Source of the DNA: Phycisphaerae bacterium | GTDB lineage: Bacteria > Planctomycetota > Phycisphaerae > UBA1845 | NCBI GenBank assembly: GCA_022072505.1 | Contig: JAJVHU010000049.1 | Coordinates: forward strand, 1 to 36,914 | Direction: 5' to 3' | Length of the DNA stretch: 36,914 bases | Part shown: positions 16,217 through 23,853 of the stretch, piece by piece | Layout of the letters: each line of letters opens with the position of its first letter | Position numbering within the stretch: position 1 is the first letter of the stretch | The notes under the pieces: model-generated | The model's database searches: none | Seen by the model: only the letters and a program-made list of their open reading frames with translations | What the model was told of the DNA's origin: nothing | Made by a program: the position numbers and the translations under genes

Positions 16217-16723
16217 ATGAACCCGCACGGCGAACTTACGGAACAAGCGATTGAGGATCTGGCGGCATTGGTAGACCAGCAGTGGGGAGATTTGATGCGT
16301 CGTCCGGACCACTCGACGTATCGCAGTGCTCCAGTCAATCAAGAGTCTGCCGACGCTGACCCGCATTCTCGTGTTCCCGCTGACGCCCCGCTTCAACGCG
16401 CGATCCTGGAAAGCGCCGTCAAGGAACCTTTCGGATCATTCTGGACACGCTTTCTATCTAATCTTCGTCGAGATCTATGCCTTCCCGGGGGACTTCTTCA
16501 CGATCAATGGCAGCGATACAAAAATCTTGAGCGCAAGTCGGCCGTCCGGATATCGTATGGATGGCTGGCGGCCATGGGGGTGCCGACCGGTTCGTTAGCG
16601 CCGGCAACCGTAGCCGCAACGGTGTACCTTCTTACGGTGCTTGCCAACGTCGGTATCGAGACGCTTTGCGATGCCTGTCGCAGCAGCGACAGGGCAGACC
16701 AGGGAAACGATCCCGTATCATAA
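16217..16723 (+). CDS. Small protein with C-terminal transmembrane segment, accessory island
   Basis: The product is 168 residues and not recognised as a known family. GAGG lies a few bases before the ATG. The first 60 residues are polar and acidic (LTEQAIEDLAALVDQQWGDL). Residues 70-115 are amphipathic (EPFGSFWTRFLSNLRRDLCL, DQWQRYKNLERKSAVR). A hydrophobic segment of about 30 residues follows (GVPTGSLAPATVAATVYLLT... to LANVG), then a short Cys-containing tail. The base composition is less GC-rich than frr. It is convergent with the EIIA-HPr and CHAT operon, the stops being 148 bases apart. A membrane-associated effector or partner of that operon is possible but is inference from position only. 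The ORF could also be an orphan of the island. Confidence 0.55.
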   Translation: MNPHGELTEQAIEDLAALVDQQWGDLMRRPDHSTYRSAPVNQESADADPHSRVPADAPLQRAILESAVKEPFGSFWTRFLSNLRRDLCLPGGLLHDQWQRYKNLERKSAVRISYGWLAAMGVPTGSLAPATVAATVYLLTVLANVGIETLCDACRSSDRADQGNDPVS

Positions 16724-16871
16724 ACATGTCACCATCGTTTTCCGGCAACCCCTCGGGCTTTACCGTGTTTCCCGACAAGAGGTCTCCGGATTATTTGTTA
16801 AGAAACTGAGTCCCGGCTTCGTGATGAGCGTGTCGCTTCCAAATGACGAAAACACGCTAATGAAGTGGTGC

Positions 16872-17663
16872 TCAAAAACCTCCGAAGCCGCCAGCGACGA
16901 ACAGTTCCATGGCGCGGATAGCCTCGGCGGCATCCTCACCTGTTGCTCTGAATTCCATGTCCATTCCAAACGTCGCTGGTAACATCATTAAAGACATTGC
17001 GGAGGCGGCGTCGATCCATTCAGTGTTGTGGCCGGCGATGCGCACCTCAATTTTGGACTTAAACTTAGTAACCAAATCAACAAGTCGCATGACAGGCCTA
17101 GCATGCAATCCCTGATGGTTAACGACTCGAGCCGTCGTATGAATGAACGCTCCGGCCCCTGACTCAGGACGAATGTCAGGTACGTCAGCGCAGGAGGCTT
17201 CGCGCAGAATAGCGCGAAATGCGGAATCCGAATCGCACGACCGTAACTTTTTGATGACAGATTCGTCAGCGGCGAGGGCCGTCGCCATTGCGACGCGCGC
17301 CAGATAGTCGCGCGCCGGACCCACGACGCACACGGCCACCACCGTCGTGTGGAATCCAAACGGAAACCTCGCTGCGCCTTTCATCCAGGCAACGGCGCAC
17401 TTGGATCCCTGGACACCAAGTTCCTCGAACGTAATATGCGGGGTAGCCAGTCCTACGGGCAATACCGTTGTTCCACGCCCTTCCCTGTCCATAAAGGCTT
17501 CTATAATCCGACCCGGTGCGACCGGTTGCAAAGCAGGGATGGCGCTCATGATTTCGGCGATTTCGCTGAATACGCCCATCACGTCGCGTGCGCACAGGTT
17601 TATGTGAACGACGGCTTCATCCACAAGCTCCCGAACCAGCTGAGGTTCCCAAGCGGTAGGCAT
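16872..17663 (-). CDS. PTS EIIA-HPr fusion protein
   Basis: The product is 263 residues in two phosphorelay domains. Residues 1-155 resemble the EIIA of the fructose/nitrogen PTS class: GRGTTVLPVGLATPHITF carries the phospho-accepting His at 76, and the helical SVIKKLRSCDSDSAFRAIL end fits. Residues 175-263 are an HPr domain. VVNHQGLHARP has the active His at 187, and the HPr regulatory serine appears kept at about S221 (DAASAMSLMML), in a loop roughly three residues longer than in Bacillus HPr. No EI, EIIB or EIIC gene is nearby, so sugar transport is unlikely; a signalling or sensing role is inferred. The start ATG lies eight bases after AGGAG, and that ribosome site overlaps the stop TAG of the CHAT gene. 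The two proteins are therefore translationally coupled. Confidence 0.85.
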   Translation of the reverse strand: MPTAWEPQLVRELVDEAVVHINLCARDVMGVFSEIAEIMSAIPALQPVAPGRIIEAFMDREGRGTTVLPVGLATPHITFEELGVQGSKCAVAWMKGAARFPFGFHTTVVAVCVVGPARDYLARVAMATALAADESVIKKLRSCDSDSAFRAILREASCADVPDIRPESGAGAFIHTTARVVNHQGLHARPVMRLVDLVTKFKSKIEVRIAGHNTEWIDAASAMSLMMLPATFGMDMEFRATGEDAAEAIRAMELFVAGGFGGF

Positions 17664-17674
17664 GGAAGGCGCTC

Positions 17675-18889
17675 CTACGGCTTGGCGTTCTGAGTCGTCT
17701 CTTCGGCCGGTTGCAAGCCATCAACGATCTCGTGATAGTTCGTAAGCGCCTGTTCGAGTTCCTTGACGACGTGCTCGAGTCTCTCCAGTTTTATCTCATC
17801 AAGGGCATTATCGACGTGCGCGAGGAAAAATTCCGCATTGGGGATCAAATCCGTGAAACCCAGCTCTCGAATTGTCGGCAATTCCGGTCGAAGAAACCGA
17901 GCGGCGTGCTGTTGGAATCGCTGGGCCGCCTCATTGAGCAAACGACGGTTAGTGGGCGACGACGGCGCATCGACGGCGCGATAGGGCAGCGAAGCGAGGT
18001 CGTTGTACGAGACCAACAGACGACTCCATACCCGCCACTGGGCATCGGGGGTTGTGCTGCTCAACTTGAGCAACCGAGTGCAGAGGACGACGTCATTGGC
18101 GTCCTTCCAGCTGAACTCGCCAAAGAGAAGCCGACCAATGGGGATTATGCATCTGTCTCGCGGTATGGCGAATATCCAATAGTGAATGCGTAGTTTTTTC
18201 TCGATTAAATACGTGAGCTGTTCTTCACTCATTCCAAGAAGGGGGATATGCTGCCAGACTGCATCAAGGTTAACCAATATGCTGTTGTTGTATCGGGGGC
18301 TTGGCGTACATTCGACGTACTTGCTGGCTCCTTTGCGGACCAACTGGCGGCGATGAAGTCTAAACACGGAGGCGTCAGCACCCTGTGATTGTGCCACGAT
18401 GACGGCGGCGTCAAACGCTGACGCGATGGCATGGCCCTGGAAAAAGCGCTCATAGAACGCCTTGACGAACGACAATGCGGCGGAATCAGACACGGCGCCC
18501 ACCGAGGTAATGACATACGGAGCCGTTTGCGCAAGGACAGGAAGATGCACTTCGGAAAAGCAACACAAGAACAGGCACAACAGGGGCGCCCGCTCAGCTA
18601 ATGCCAGTCCCGCTCGTAGTCGCTCCGCGGTAACCGCCTCGCCGCCGGCAGCCAGGCCTGATTTATCGAGGATGATTCCATCCGTGCCTCCGTGCGCAGA
18701 AAAATGTATCACGTCATAGGGTTCGTCGAGCAGCAGGCGATAAACATCGTCAAGCTCGGAAGCATGCACTCGCTCCATTTGAATCATGTCAGGATGTTTC
18801 CGAGCCAATTCGACCAGGATCTTATCCTCGCGGTCTAGTCGGAGTTTCGGAAATGAGGGGGGATCTGAGAAGAGAACCAGTACTTTCAT
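17675..18889 (-). CDS. CHAT-domain (caspase-like) protease
   Basis: The product is 404 residues from the ATG at 18889, which lies seven bases after GGAGAG; upstream in-frame starts have no ribosome site. The N-terminal 175 residues match the CHAT fold. There is an opening strand VLVLFSDPPS and LRLDREDKIL. The His of the catalytic pair is in YDVIHFSAHGG (about H66), and the Cys is in LLCLFLCCFSE (probably C110). The region after it (YVITSVGAVSDSAALSFVKAFYERFF, 26 residues) fits the family. CHAT peptidases act in bacterial conflict and cell-suicide systems, including caspase-like effectors activated by partner proteins. Residues about 180-404 have no recognised fold and end in a Leu/Glu-rich helix that may be coiled coil. 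No TPR, WD40 or EAD-type sensor is fused, so sensing may rest on the EIIA-HPr partner. Confidence 0.85.
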   Translation of the reverse strand: MKVLVLFSDPPSFPKLRLDREDKILVELARKHPDMIQMERVHASELDDVYRLLLDEPYDVIHFSAHGGTDGIILDKSGLAAGGEAVTAERLRAGLALAERAPLLCLFLCCFSEVHLPVLAQTAPYVITSVGAVSDSAALSFVKAFYERFFQGHAIASAFDAAVIVAQSQGADASVFRLHRRQLVRKGASKYVECTPSPRYNNSILVNLDAVWQHIPLLGMSEEQLTYLIEKKLRIHYWIFAIPRDRCIIPIGRLLFGEFSWKDANDVVLCTRLLKLSSTTPDAQWRVWSRLLVSYNDLASLPYRAVDAPSSPTNRRLLNEAAQRFQQHAARFLRPELPTIRELGFTDLIPNAEFFLAHVDNALDEIKLERLEHVVKELEQALTNYHEIVDGLQPAEETTQNAKP

Positions 18890-18950
18890 CAACGTCTCTC
18901 CCATCATGAGCCGTGGAGTGTTGTTGGGTGGCCCGAACTCTTGGACGTGT

Positions 18951-18979
18951 AGTGTAAAACCGAAGAGCCAAGAACGCAA
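18951..18979 (-). promoter_or_regulatory. Candidate promoter of the CHAT operon
   Basis: Read on the minus strand, TTGCGT (complement of 18974-18979) and TACACT (complement of 18951-18956) are 17 bases apart and about 60 bases upstream of the CHAT start codon. Both match the consensus only in part, so this is a modest call. Confidence 0.35.
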
Positions 18980-19014
18980 GGTGAACGCATGATTGGCGGT
19001 GCGCGCCCGCGCCG

Positions 19015-19109
19015 CTGACGCTCTCCGACGACGGCGGCGGCGACGAACTCACCGTCGTCGGCACCGGCGAGATCGACAATGTCCTGGTCAACAACGCGGT
19101 CGTCCAGGC
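19015..19109 (+). pseudogene. Gene fragment reading LTLSDDGGGDELTVVGTG
   Basis: On the plus strand about 32 codons read as an acidic, beta-type segment (LTLSDDGGGDELTVVGTG, then EIDNVLVNNAVVQA). That style suits a secreted repeat protein. There is no start, ribosome site or continuation on either side. It abuts the RHS fragment head to head. A broken piece of a surface-protein gene is likely; a chance frame cannot be excluded. Confidence 0.3.
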
Positions 19110-19481
19110 CGTGATCTTGCGCCCCAGGGCGTCATACGCGAACGTCGCCAGGGGCGTCGCGCCCACGCCCGCTTCATCGAACGTGACGCCCAGCAGCCGG
19201 TTGTCGCAGTCATACGCGTACACATAGGCGTCACCATCGCCGTTGACCGTCTGCTTCGACAGGTTCCCCGCCGCGTCGTGCGTCACCGCATACGCCGCCA
19301 CCGACGTGTACTCATTGGCGACGTTGTTCGCATACGTCCGCGTCGTCGCGTTCCGCTGATCGGTGTACGTCACGCGGTTGCCCAGCGCGTCGTAGACGTA
19401 AACCTCGTCGCCCGTCGTGGCTGACCTATTGTAGTCCACCTTCGTCAGGCGATGCAAGCCGTCGTGGAAGTAATTGTTATT
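19110..19481 (-). pseudogene. RHS/YD-repeat gene remnant
   Basis: About 124 codons read clear RHS (YD) repeats: YFHDGLHRLTKVDYN, DEVYVYDALGNRVTY, VTHDAAGNLSKQTVNGDGDA, YAYDCDNRLLGVTFDEAG and LATFAYDALGRKI. A complete RHS protein is usually well over 1000 residues. Here both ends are lost, and the frame continues on each side into unrelated sequence. It is a dead fragment, probably left by recombination. No RHS toxin tip is visible. It lies just upstream of the CHAT operon and marks the edge of the accessory island. Confidence 0.8.
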
Positions 19482-19837
19482 AGATCGAGCTTCTCTTCGC
19501 GGCGACCGTGACCTTCGGCGACGGCTTGTACGGTCTGCCGCCGTGGGTCCGAACCCTGGGTCGTGTCCGGCGTTGGGGGGCGCCAAACGCATCATCTATC
19601 ACGCCCATTGGCGCCTTCGTCCCCATGCCACGTGAGTCTTTCGGGAGAAATCCTGACCAGTGCTGGGAAGCCCGCCGAACGACGCCGCCTGAGCGAGGGC
19701 GTCGCGGAGGAATGGATCATGGCTATGACCCTATCCACGACTTGGGGGCGCATGCGAAGGGGTATCGCTCAAGCAGATTCCTGGATTCTGACGCATCGGT
19801 ACGCTTCCCTGGTTTGATGGAGGTTCCCTGGAGAATC
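19482..19837. other. Non-coding gap between RHS remnant and metH
   Basis: These 356 bases show no convincing gene, repeat or terminator. Short open frames exist on both strands, but none has a ribosome site or recognisable sequence. They probably belong to the same debris as the two fragments to the left. Confidence 0.4.
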
Positions 19838-22800
19838 TCACAGCACCGTAAAATACTTCGCCTGCCGATGGTGCGCGATGAGCGCCGTCGTCGTCTGCTC
19901 GGGTTCGAGCTGGAACTCTTCCGACAGCGTCACGCCGATCCGTTCGGGCTCCAGCAGAGGCCAGAGTTTGAGCTGGTCCTCGAGGCGCGGGCAGGCCGGG
20001 TAGCCGAAGGAGTAGCGCGAGCCGCGGTAGCGCTGCTTGAAGATCTCCTGCTTCTCACGGGCGTCGTCGCCGCCGATCCCCCATTCCGCGCGGATCTGCT
20101 TGTGAACGAACTCCGCCAGGGCCTCGGCTCCTTCCACGCCCAGGCCATGCAGGTGCAGGTAGTCCTGGTACCGGTCCGCCGCGAACCACTCGCGTGCCAC
20201 GTCGCTGACACACCGACCCATCGTCACCACGTGGAAGGCGATGACGTCGTAGGCGCCGCTCTCCGCCGGGCGGAAGAAGTCGGCCAGGCACCAGTAGGGC
20301 GCCTTGCGTTGCCGCGGGAACTCGAAGCGGACGACTTCGCGAAGTTCGCCTGTCCGTTCGGGAGCTTCGGATGACCGGCTGGCAAGCCGGTCCCTTACGC
20401 TGGAAAGTCGGTCTCCCGCACTGGAAATCCGGTTCCCTGCTCCGGCGTCGTCTTCGCTCATCCCCGGCGGCGCGAAGCCCGCGGAGTCGTAGATGACGAG
20501 TTCGTCGCCCTCCGCCTGACAGGGCCAGAAGCCGTAAATCGCCTGGGGTTTGAGAATGTCCTCGTGCTCACAGCGCTCCACGAGGTCGCGGTACGCCGGG
20601 CGCACCACGTCGTTGACGTAGCGCGCGAACTCCTCGGGCGAGCGGCGATTCTTCTTGTACCCCCACTGCACCTGGAAGAGCATGTTCTCGTTGATCCAGC
20701 CGAGCACGGTCTTGATCGGGACGTGTTCGACGACGCGCGAGCCCCAGAAGGGCGGGAGTGGGACGGGTTCATCGCGCGAGATGTCGGAGACCGGCGCGAG
20801 AGGCCCCGCCGGAGTCGCCGATCCCGAGCCGCGGGCTTCAGTCCGCGCGAACTCATGATCGCCGATCGAAGCGCCGCCATCCAGCGAAGCCTCACGCCTT
20901 CCGGGAGCTTCCGATCCGGAGGCGCGGGAACCCGCACAAGGAATCCTCAAATCCCTGGATTTCGCTGAATCGCGCGGGCTGAAGCCCGCGGCTCGGGCAA
21001 TTTCCTCGAAACGTCCTTCGACGATCTGCTCCATCAGGTGCAGCCCCTCGAAGGCGTCCTTCGCGTAGGCGACCGCCCCTTCGTACACGCCGCGCAGGTC
21101 GTCCTCCACGTATTTGCGCGTCAGCGCCGCGCCGCCGAGGATCACGTGCGGCGCGAGTCCGCGTTCATTGAGCACTTCGAGGTTTTCCTTCATCACCACC
21201 GTCGATTTCACGAGCAACCCGCTCATGCCGATGGCATCGGCCTTGTGCTTCTCGAACGCTTCAATGATCGCCGCGATCGGCTGCTTGATGCCGAGATTGA
21301 CCACTTTGTAGCCGTTGTTGGTGAGGATGATGTCGACGAGGTTCTTGCCGATGTCATGCACGTCGCCGCGCACGGTGGCGAGCACGATGCTGCCCTTCTC
21401 CTCGCCTTCGACGCGGTCCATGTGCGGCTCGAGATGCTTGACCGACGCCTTCATCGTCTCGGCGGACTGAAGCACGAACGGCAGTTGCATCTGTCCCGCG
21501 CCGAAGAGGTCGCCGACGGTCTTCATCCCGTCGAGCAGGATGTCGTTGATGATGTCGAGCGGGCGGTACGTCGTCATCGCCTCGTCGAGGTCGTCCTCGA
21601 GACCGACGCGGTCGCCGTCGATGATGCGGCGCTTGAGGCGCTCGCGGATGTCGCGGGGTTTCTCGGGTTCGGCGCTTCGCGCGGGCTGAAGCCCGCGGCT
21701 CGGGTCCGCTCCCTCACGGTCGCGGCTCGGTTCGAACATCTTGAGCAGTTCGGTGAGCGGGTCGTAGCCGTCGCGGCGGCGGTCGAAGACAAGGTCTTCC
21801 GCGGTGCGGCGCTGGATTTCCGGTATCTTGAACAGCGGCTCGATCCCCGCCACGTGGAGGATGGCCGCGTCCAGCCCGTGTTCGCGGGCGTGGTGCAGCA
21901 TGACGCTGTTGATCACCTTCCGGATCGGCGCCGCGACGCCGAAGCTGACGTTCGAGACGCCGAGCACGGTATGCACGCCGGGCAGTTCCGCCTTGATGCG
22001 CCGGAGTCCTTCGAGCGTCTCCAGGGCCAGCCTGCGGTCATCCTCGTTCCCGGTGCAGACGGTGAACGTCAGCGGATCGAAGATCAGGTCCGTGGGTTTT
22101 ACGCCGTGGCGCTTCACCGCGATGTCGTGGATGCGCCGGGCGACTTCGGCCTTGCGGTCCGCGGTCTTGGCCATCCCCTCTTCGTCGATCGTCAGGGCGA
22201 TCAGCGCCGCGCCGTAGCGCTTCGCCAGGCGACACAGCGTGTCCGCCTTGCCTTCGCCGTCCTCGAGGTTGATCGAGTTGATGATGCACTTGCCGCCGGC
22301 GAGCTTCAGCGCCGCTTCGAGCACGTTCGTCTCGGTGCTGTCGATCACCAGCGGGACGGTGACGTCGGTCACGAAGCGCTTCAGCAGCGCCGTCATGTCC
22401 GCCGTTTCGTCGCGCCCGACGTAGGCCGTGCAGACATCGAGACAGTGGCTTCCGTGCTTCACCTGCTCGCGGCCCATCCGGACCATCCCGTCCAGGTCGC
22501 CCGCCGCGAGCAACTCGCGGAACTTCTTCGATCCGTTGGCGTTGGTGCGCTCGCCGATCGCGAGGATGTCATTGTCCTGTCGCAGGGTGACGGACTGGTA
22601 AAGGCTCGACACGGACGGCTCGATCGTCACGTCGCGCTTTCGTATTTCAGGCGCGGCTCGCAGAACCGCGCCGCCAGCGCCGATCGCATCGACCACCGCC
22701 GCCAGGTGCTGCGGCGTCGTCCCGCAGCATCCGCCGACGATGTTCACGCCGTCCGTCTCGACGAACTCTTTCAGCCAGCGCGCCAGCTCCGCCGGCGTCA

Positions 22801-23596
22801 GCGCGTAATGCGGCTTGCCGTCGACCAGTTGCGGCAACCCCGCGTTGGGCTGCACGAGCAGCAGCTTGTCCGTGCTGCGGCTGAGGTATCGCACGTATTC
22901 GCTCATCTCCTGCGGACCGGTGGCGCAGTTGAGGCCGATCGCGGCGACTTCGTCATACGTGTTGAGCATCGTCACGGCCGCGGCGATCTCGGTGCCCAGC
23001 AGCATCGTCCCCGTGGTTTCGATCGTGACGGTGCAGAAGATCGGGACTTCGCGGCGCGCTTCGCGCATCGCGTCGAGGCACGCGACGATCGCGCACTTCG
23101 CCTCGAGAACGTCCTGGCACGTCTCGACCAGCAGCGCGTCCACGCCGCCGTCGAGCAGTCCGCGGGCCTGCTCGGCGTAGCTGTCGAGCATCTCGTCCCA
23201 GTGCGTCTGCCCGAGCGTGATGAGCTTCGTGCCAGGGCCCATCGAGCCGACGACGAACCGCGGCTGCGCGGGCTTGCTGAACTCGTCGGCGACGCGCCGC
23301 GCGATTTCCGCGGAAGCCTTGTTCATCGCGTACGTCCGATCGGCGATGCCGAACTCGCCCAGCGTCAGCTTGCTGGCGCCGAACGTGTTGGTCATCACGC
23401 CGTCGCAACCGACGGAGAGGAACGAGCGATGGATGTCGGCGATGACGTCGGGCCGGGTCAGCGACACGACGTCGACGCAGTTCTCATGCCCGTCATAATC
23501 CGCCAGGGACAAGTCCCGCGCGTGGATGGACGTGCCCATCGCCCCGTCAAGGACGAGGACGCGCTCGTGCGCTGCGGCAAGAATTCTGGACTCCAT
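19838..23596 (-). CDS. metH: Cobalamin-dependent methionine synthase with repeat-derived linkers
   Basis: The product is 1252 residues from the ATG at 23596, five bases after AGGGAG. All four modules are present. The homocysteine-binding domain (RVLVLDGAMGTS; zinc cysteines in VGGCCGTTP) is first, then the methyl-THF pterin-binding domain (ERTNANGSKKFRELL, NSINLEDGEGK). Next come the B12 cap and binding domain (VRGDVHDIGKNLVDIIL with the cobalt His, GMSGLLVKSTVVM) and the C-terminal SAM-dependent reactivation domain (SRYSFGYPACPRLEDQ). The enzyme moves a methyl group from methyl-THF to homocysteine through cob(I)alamin. Oddly, three interdomain segments are read from dispersed-repeat DNA. One lies before the cap domain (SRDREGADPSRGLQPAR), a long one lies between the B12 and activation domains (RAAGFSPRDSAKSRD...), and one lies inside the activation region (AGNRISSAGDRLSSVRDRL). 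All keep frame, so the enzyme is probably functional. Confidence 0.95.
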   Translation of the reverse strand: MESRILAAAHERVLVLDGAMGTSIHARDLSLADYDGHENCVDVVSLTRPDVIADIHRSFLSVGCDGVMTNTFGASKLTLGEFGIADRTYAMNKASAEIARRVADEFSKPAQPRFVVGSMGPGTKLITLGQTHWDEMLDSYAEQARGLLDGGVDALLVETCQDVLEAKCAIVACLDAMREARREVPIFCTVTIETTGTMLLGTEIAAAVTMLNTYDEVAAIGLNCATGPQEMSEYVRYLSRSTDKLLLVQPNAGLPQLVDGKPHYALTPAELARWLKEFVETDGVNIVGGCCGTTPQHLAAVVDAIGAGGAVLRAAPEIRKRDVTIEPSVSSLYQSVTLRQDNDILAIGERTNANGSKKFRELLAAGDLDGMVRMGREQVKHGSHCLDVCTAYVGRDETADMTALLKRFVTDVTVPLVIDSTETNVLEAALKLAGGKCIINSINLEDGEGKADTLCRLAKRYGAALIALTIDEEGMAKTADRKAEVARRIHDIAVKRHGVKPTDLIFDPLTFTVCTGNEDDRRLALETLEGLRRIKAELPGVHTVLGVSNVSFGVAAPIRKVINSVMLHHAREHGLDAAILHVAGIEPLFKIPEIQRRTAEDLVFDRRRDGYDPLTELLKMFEPSRDREGADPSRGLQPARSAEPEKPRDIRERLKRRIIDGDRVGLEDDLDEAMTTYRPLDIINDILLDGMKTVGDLFGAGQMQLPFVLQSAETMKASVKHLEPHMDRVEGEEKGSIVLATVRGDVHDIGKNLVDIILTNNGYKVVNLGIKQPIAAIIEAFEKHKADAIGMSGLLVKSTVVMKENLEVLNERGLAPHVILGGAALTRKYVEDDLRGVYEGAVAYAKDAFEGLHLMEQIVEGRFEEIARAAGFSPRDSAKSRDLRIPCAGSRASGSEAPGRREASLDGGASIGDHEFARTEARGSGSATPAGPLAPVSDISRDEPVPLPPFWGSRVVEHVPIKTVLGWINENMLFQVQWGYKKNRRSPEEFARYVNDVVRPAYRDLVERCEHEDILKPQAIYGFWPCQAEGDELVIYDSAGFAPPGMSEDDAGAGNRISSAGDRLSSVRDRLASRSSEAPERTGELREVVRFEFPRQRKAPYWCLADFFRPAESGAYDVIAFHVVTMGRCVSDVAREWFAADRYQDYLHLHGLGVEGAEALAEFVHKQIRAEWGIGGDDAREKQEIFKQRYRGSRYSFGYPACPRLEDQLKLWPLLEPERIGVTLSEEFQLEPEQTTTALIAHHRQAKYFTVL
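20379..20441 (-). repeat. Three 21-base tandem repeats inside metH
   Basis: Three units of exactly 21 bases start at 20379, 20400 and 20421; each opens with CTGG(C/A)AA and contains CGGT. Since 21 is a multiple of three, the frame of metH is kept and the protein gains a seven-residue repeat of the form AGNRISS. Confidence 0.85.
20825..20998. repeat. Repeat pair in opposite orientation inside metH (MITE-like)
   Basis: A copy of the CGAGCCGCGGGCTTCAG hairpin family at 20825-20851 and an inverted copy (CTGAAGCCCGCGGCTCG) at 20971-20998 flank about 120 bases of sequence unlike metH. A further copy stands alone at 21676-21704. The same element is intergenic at 2542-2566. The inverted ends resemble those of a small non-autonomous mobile element, but no target duplication was established. 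Confidence 0.6.
21676..21704 (-). repeat. Single hairpin-repeat copy inside metH
   Basis: This is another copy of the CGCGGGC-TGAA-GCCCGCG family, in frame within metH, next to a second short motif (CTCCCTCACGGTCGCGGCTC, 21710-21729). Together they encode the non-conserved linker SRDREGADPSRGLQPAR ahead of the B12 cap domain. Confidence 0.7.
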
Positions 23597-23744
23597 CAAA
23601 ACTCCCTTGTGCTTAAGAAATCGCCCGGAACCCCGCCCGGGATGGAGAGTCTACTGATTATCGGTCAGAAGAGGGGGGTCCGTCGCGGCCCGCACGGGAC
23701 GGCGGACCCGTCACATGGACATCGACGACGGCATGAAGATTCGA

Positions 23745-23774
23745 TTGAGATGCATGATCGTTGGTGATTATAAT
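23745..23774 (+). promoter_or_regulatory. Promoter of the secreted-protein gene at 23854
   Basis: TTGAGA (23745-23750) and a perfect TATAAT (23769-23774) are separated by 18 bases, 80 bases before the start codon. It stands out in GC-rich surroundings. Confidence 0.65.
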
Positions 23775-23853
23775 GCCTTCTCAATGTTTCGTCCACCGTG
23801 GCGGCGGTCCGCGCGGCCGGACGAATCCTTTCATAAACGCGGGGGCGACGACG

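Noticed and set aside
16641..16982. Plus-strand frame between the small membrane protein and the EIIA-HPr gene
   Set aside because: It overlaps both genes, has no ribosome site, and its sequence is not convincing; a frameshifted continuation of the small protein was considered but not supported.
19110..19481. Working RHS toxin gene
   Set aside because: Only about 124 codons of YD repeats remain, with no N-terminus, core end or toxin tip.
21038..23767. Long open frame antisense to metH
   Set aside because: It is Arg/Ala/Val-rich, has no motifs, and mirrors codon bias of metH; the same holds for long antisense frames over 5075-8173, 29624-31648 and 33593-35980.
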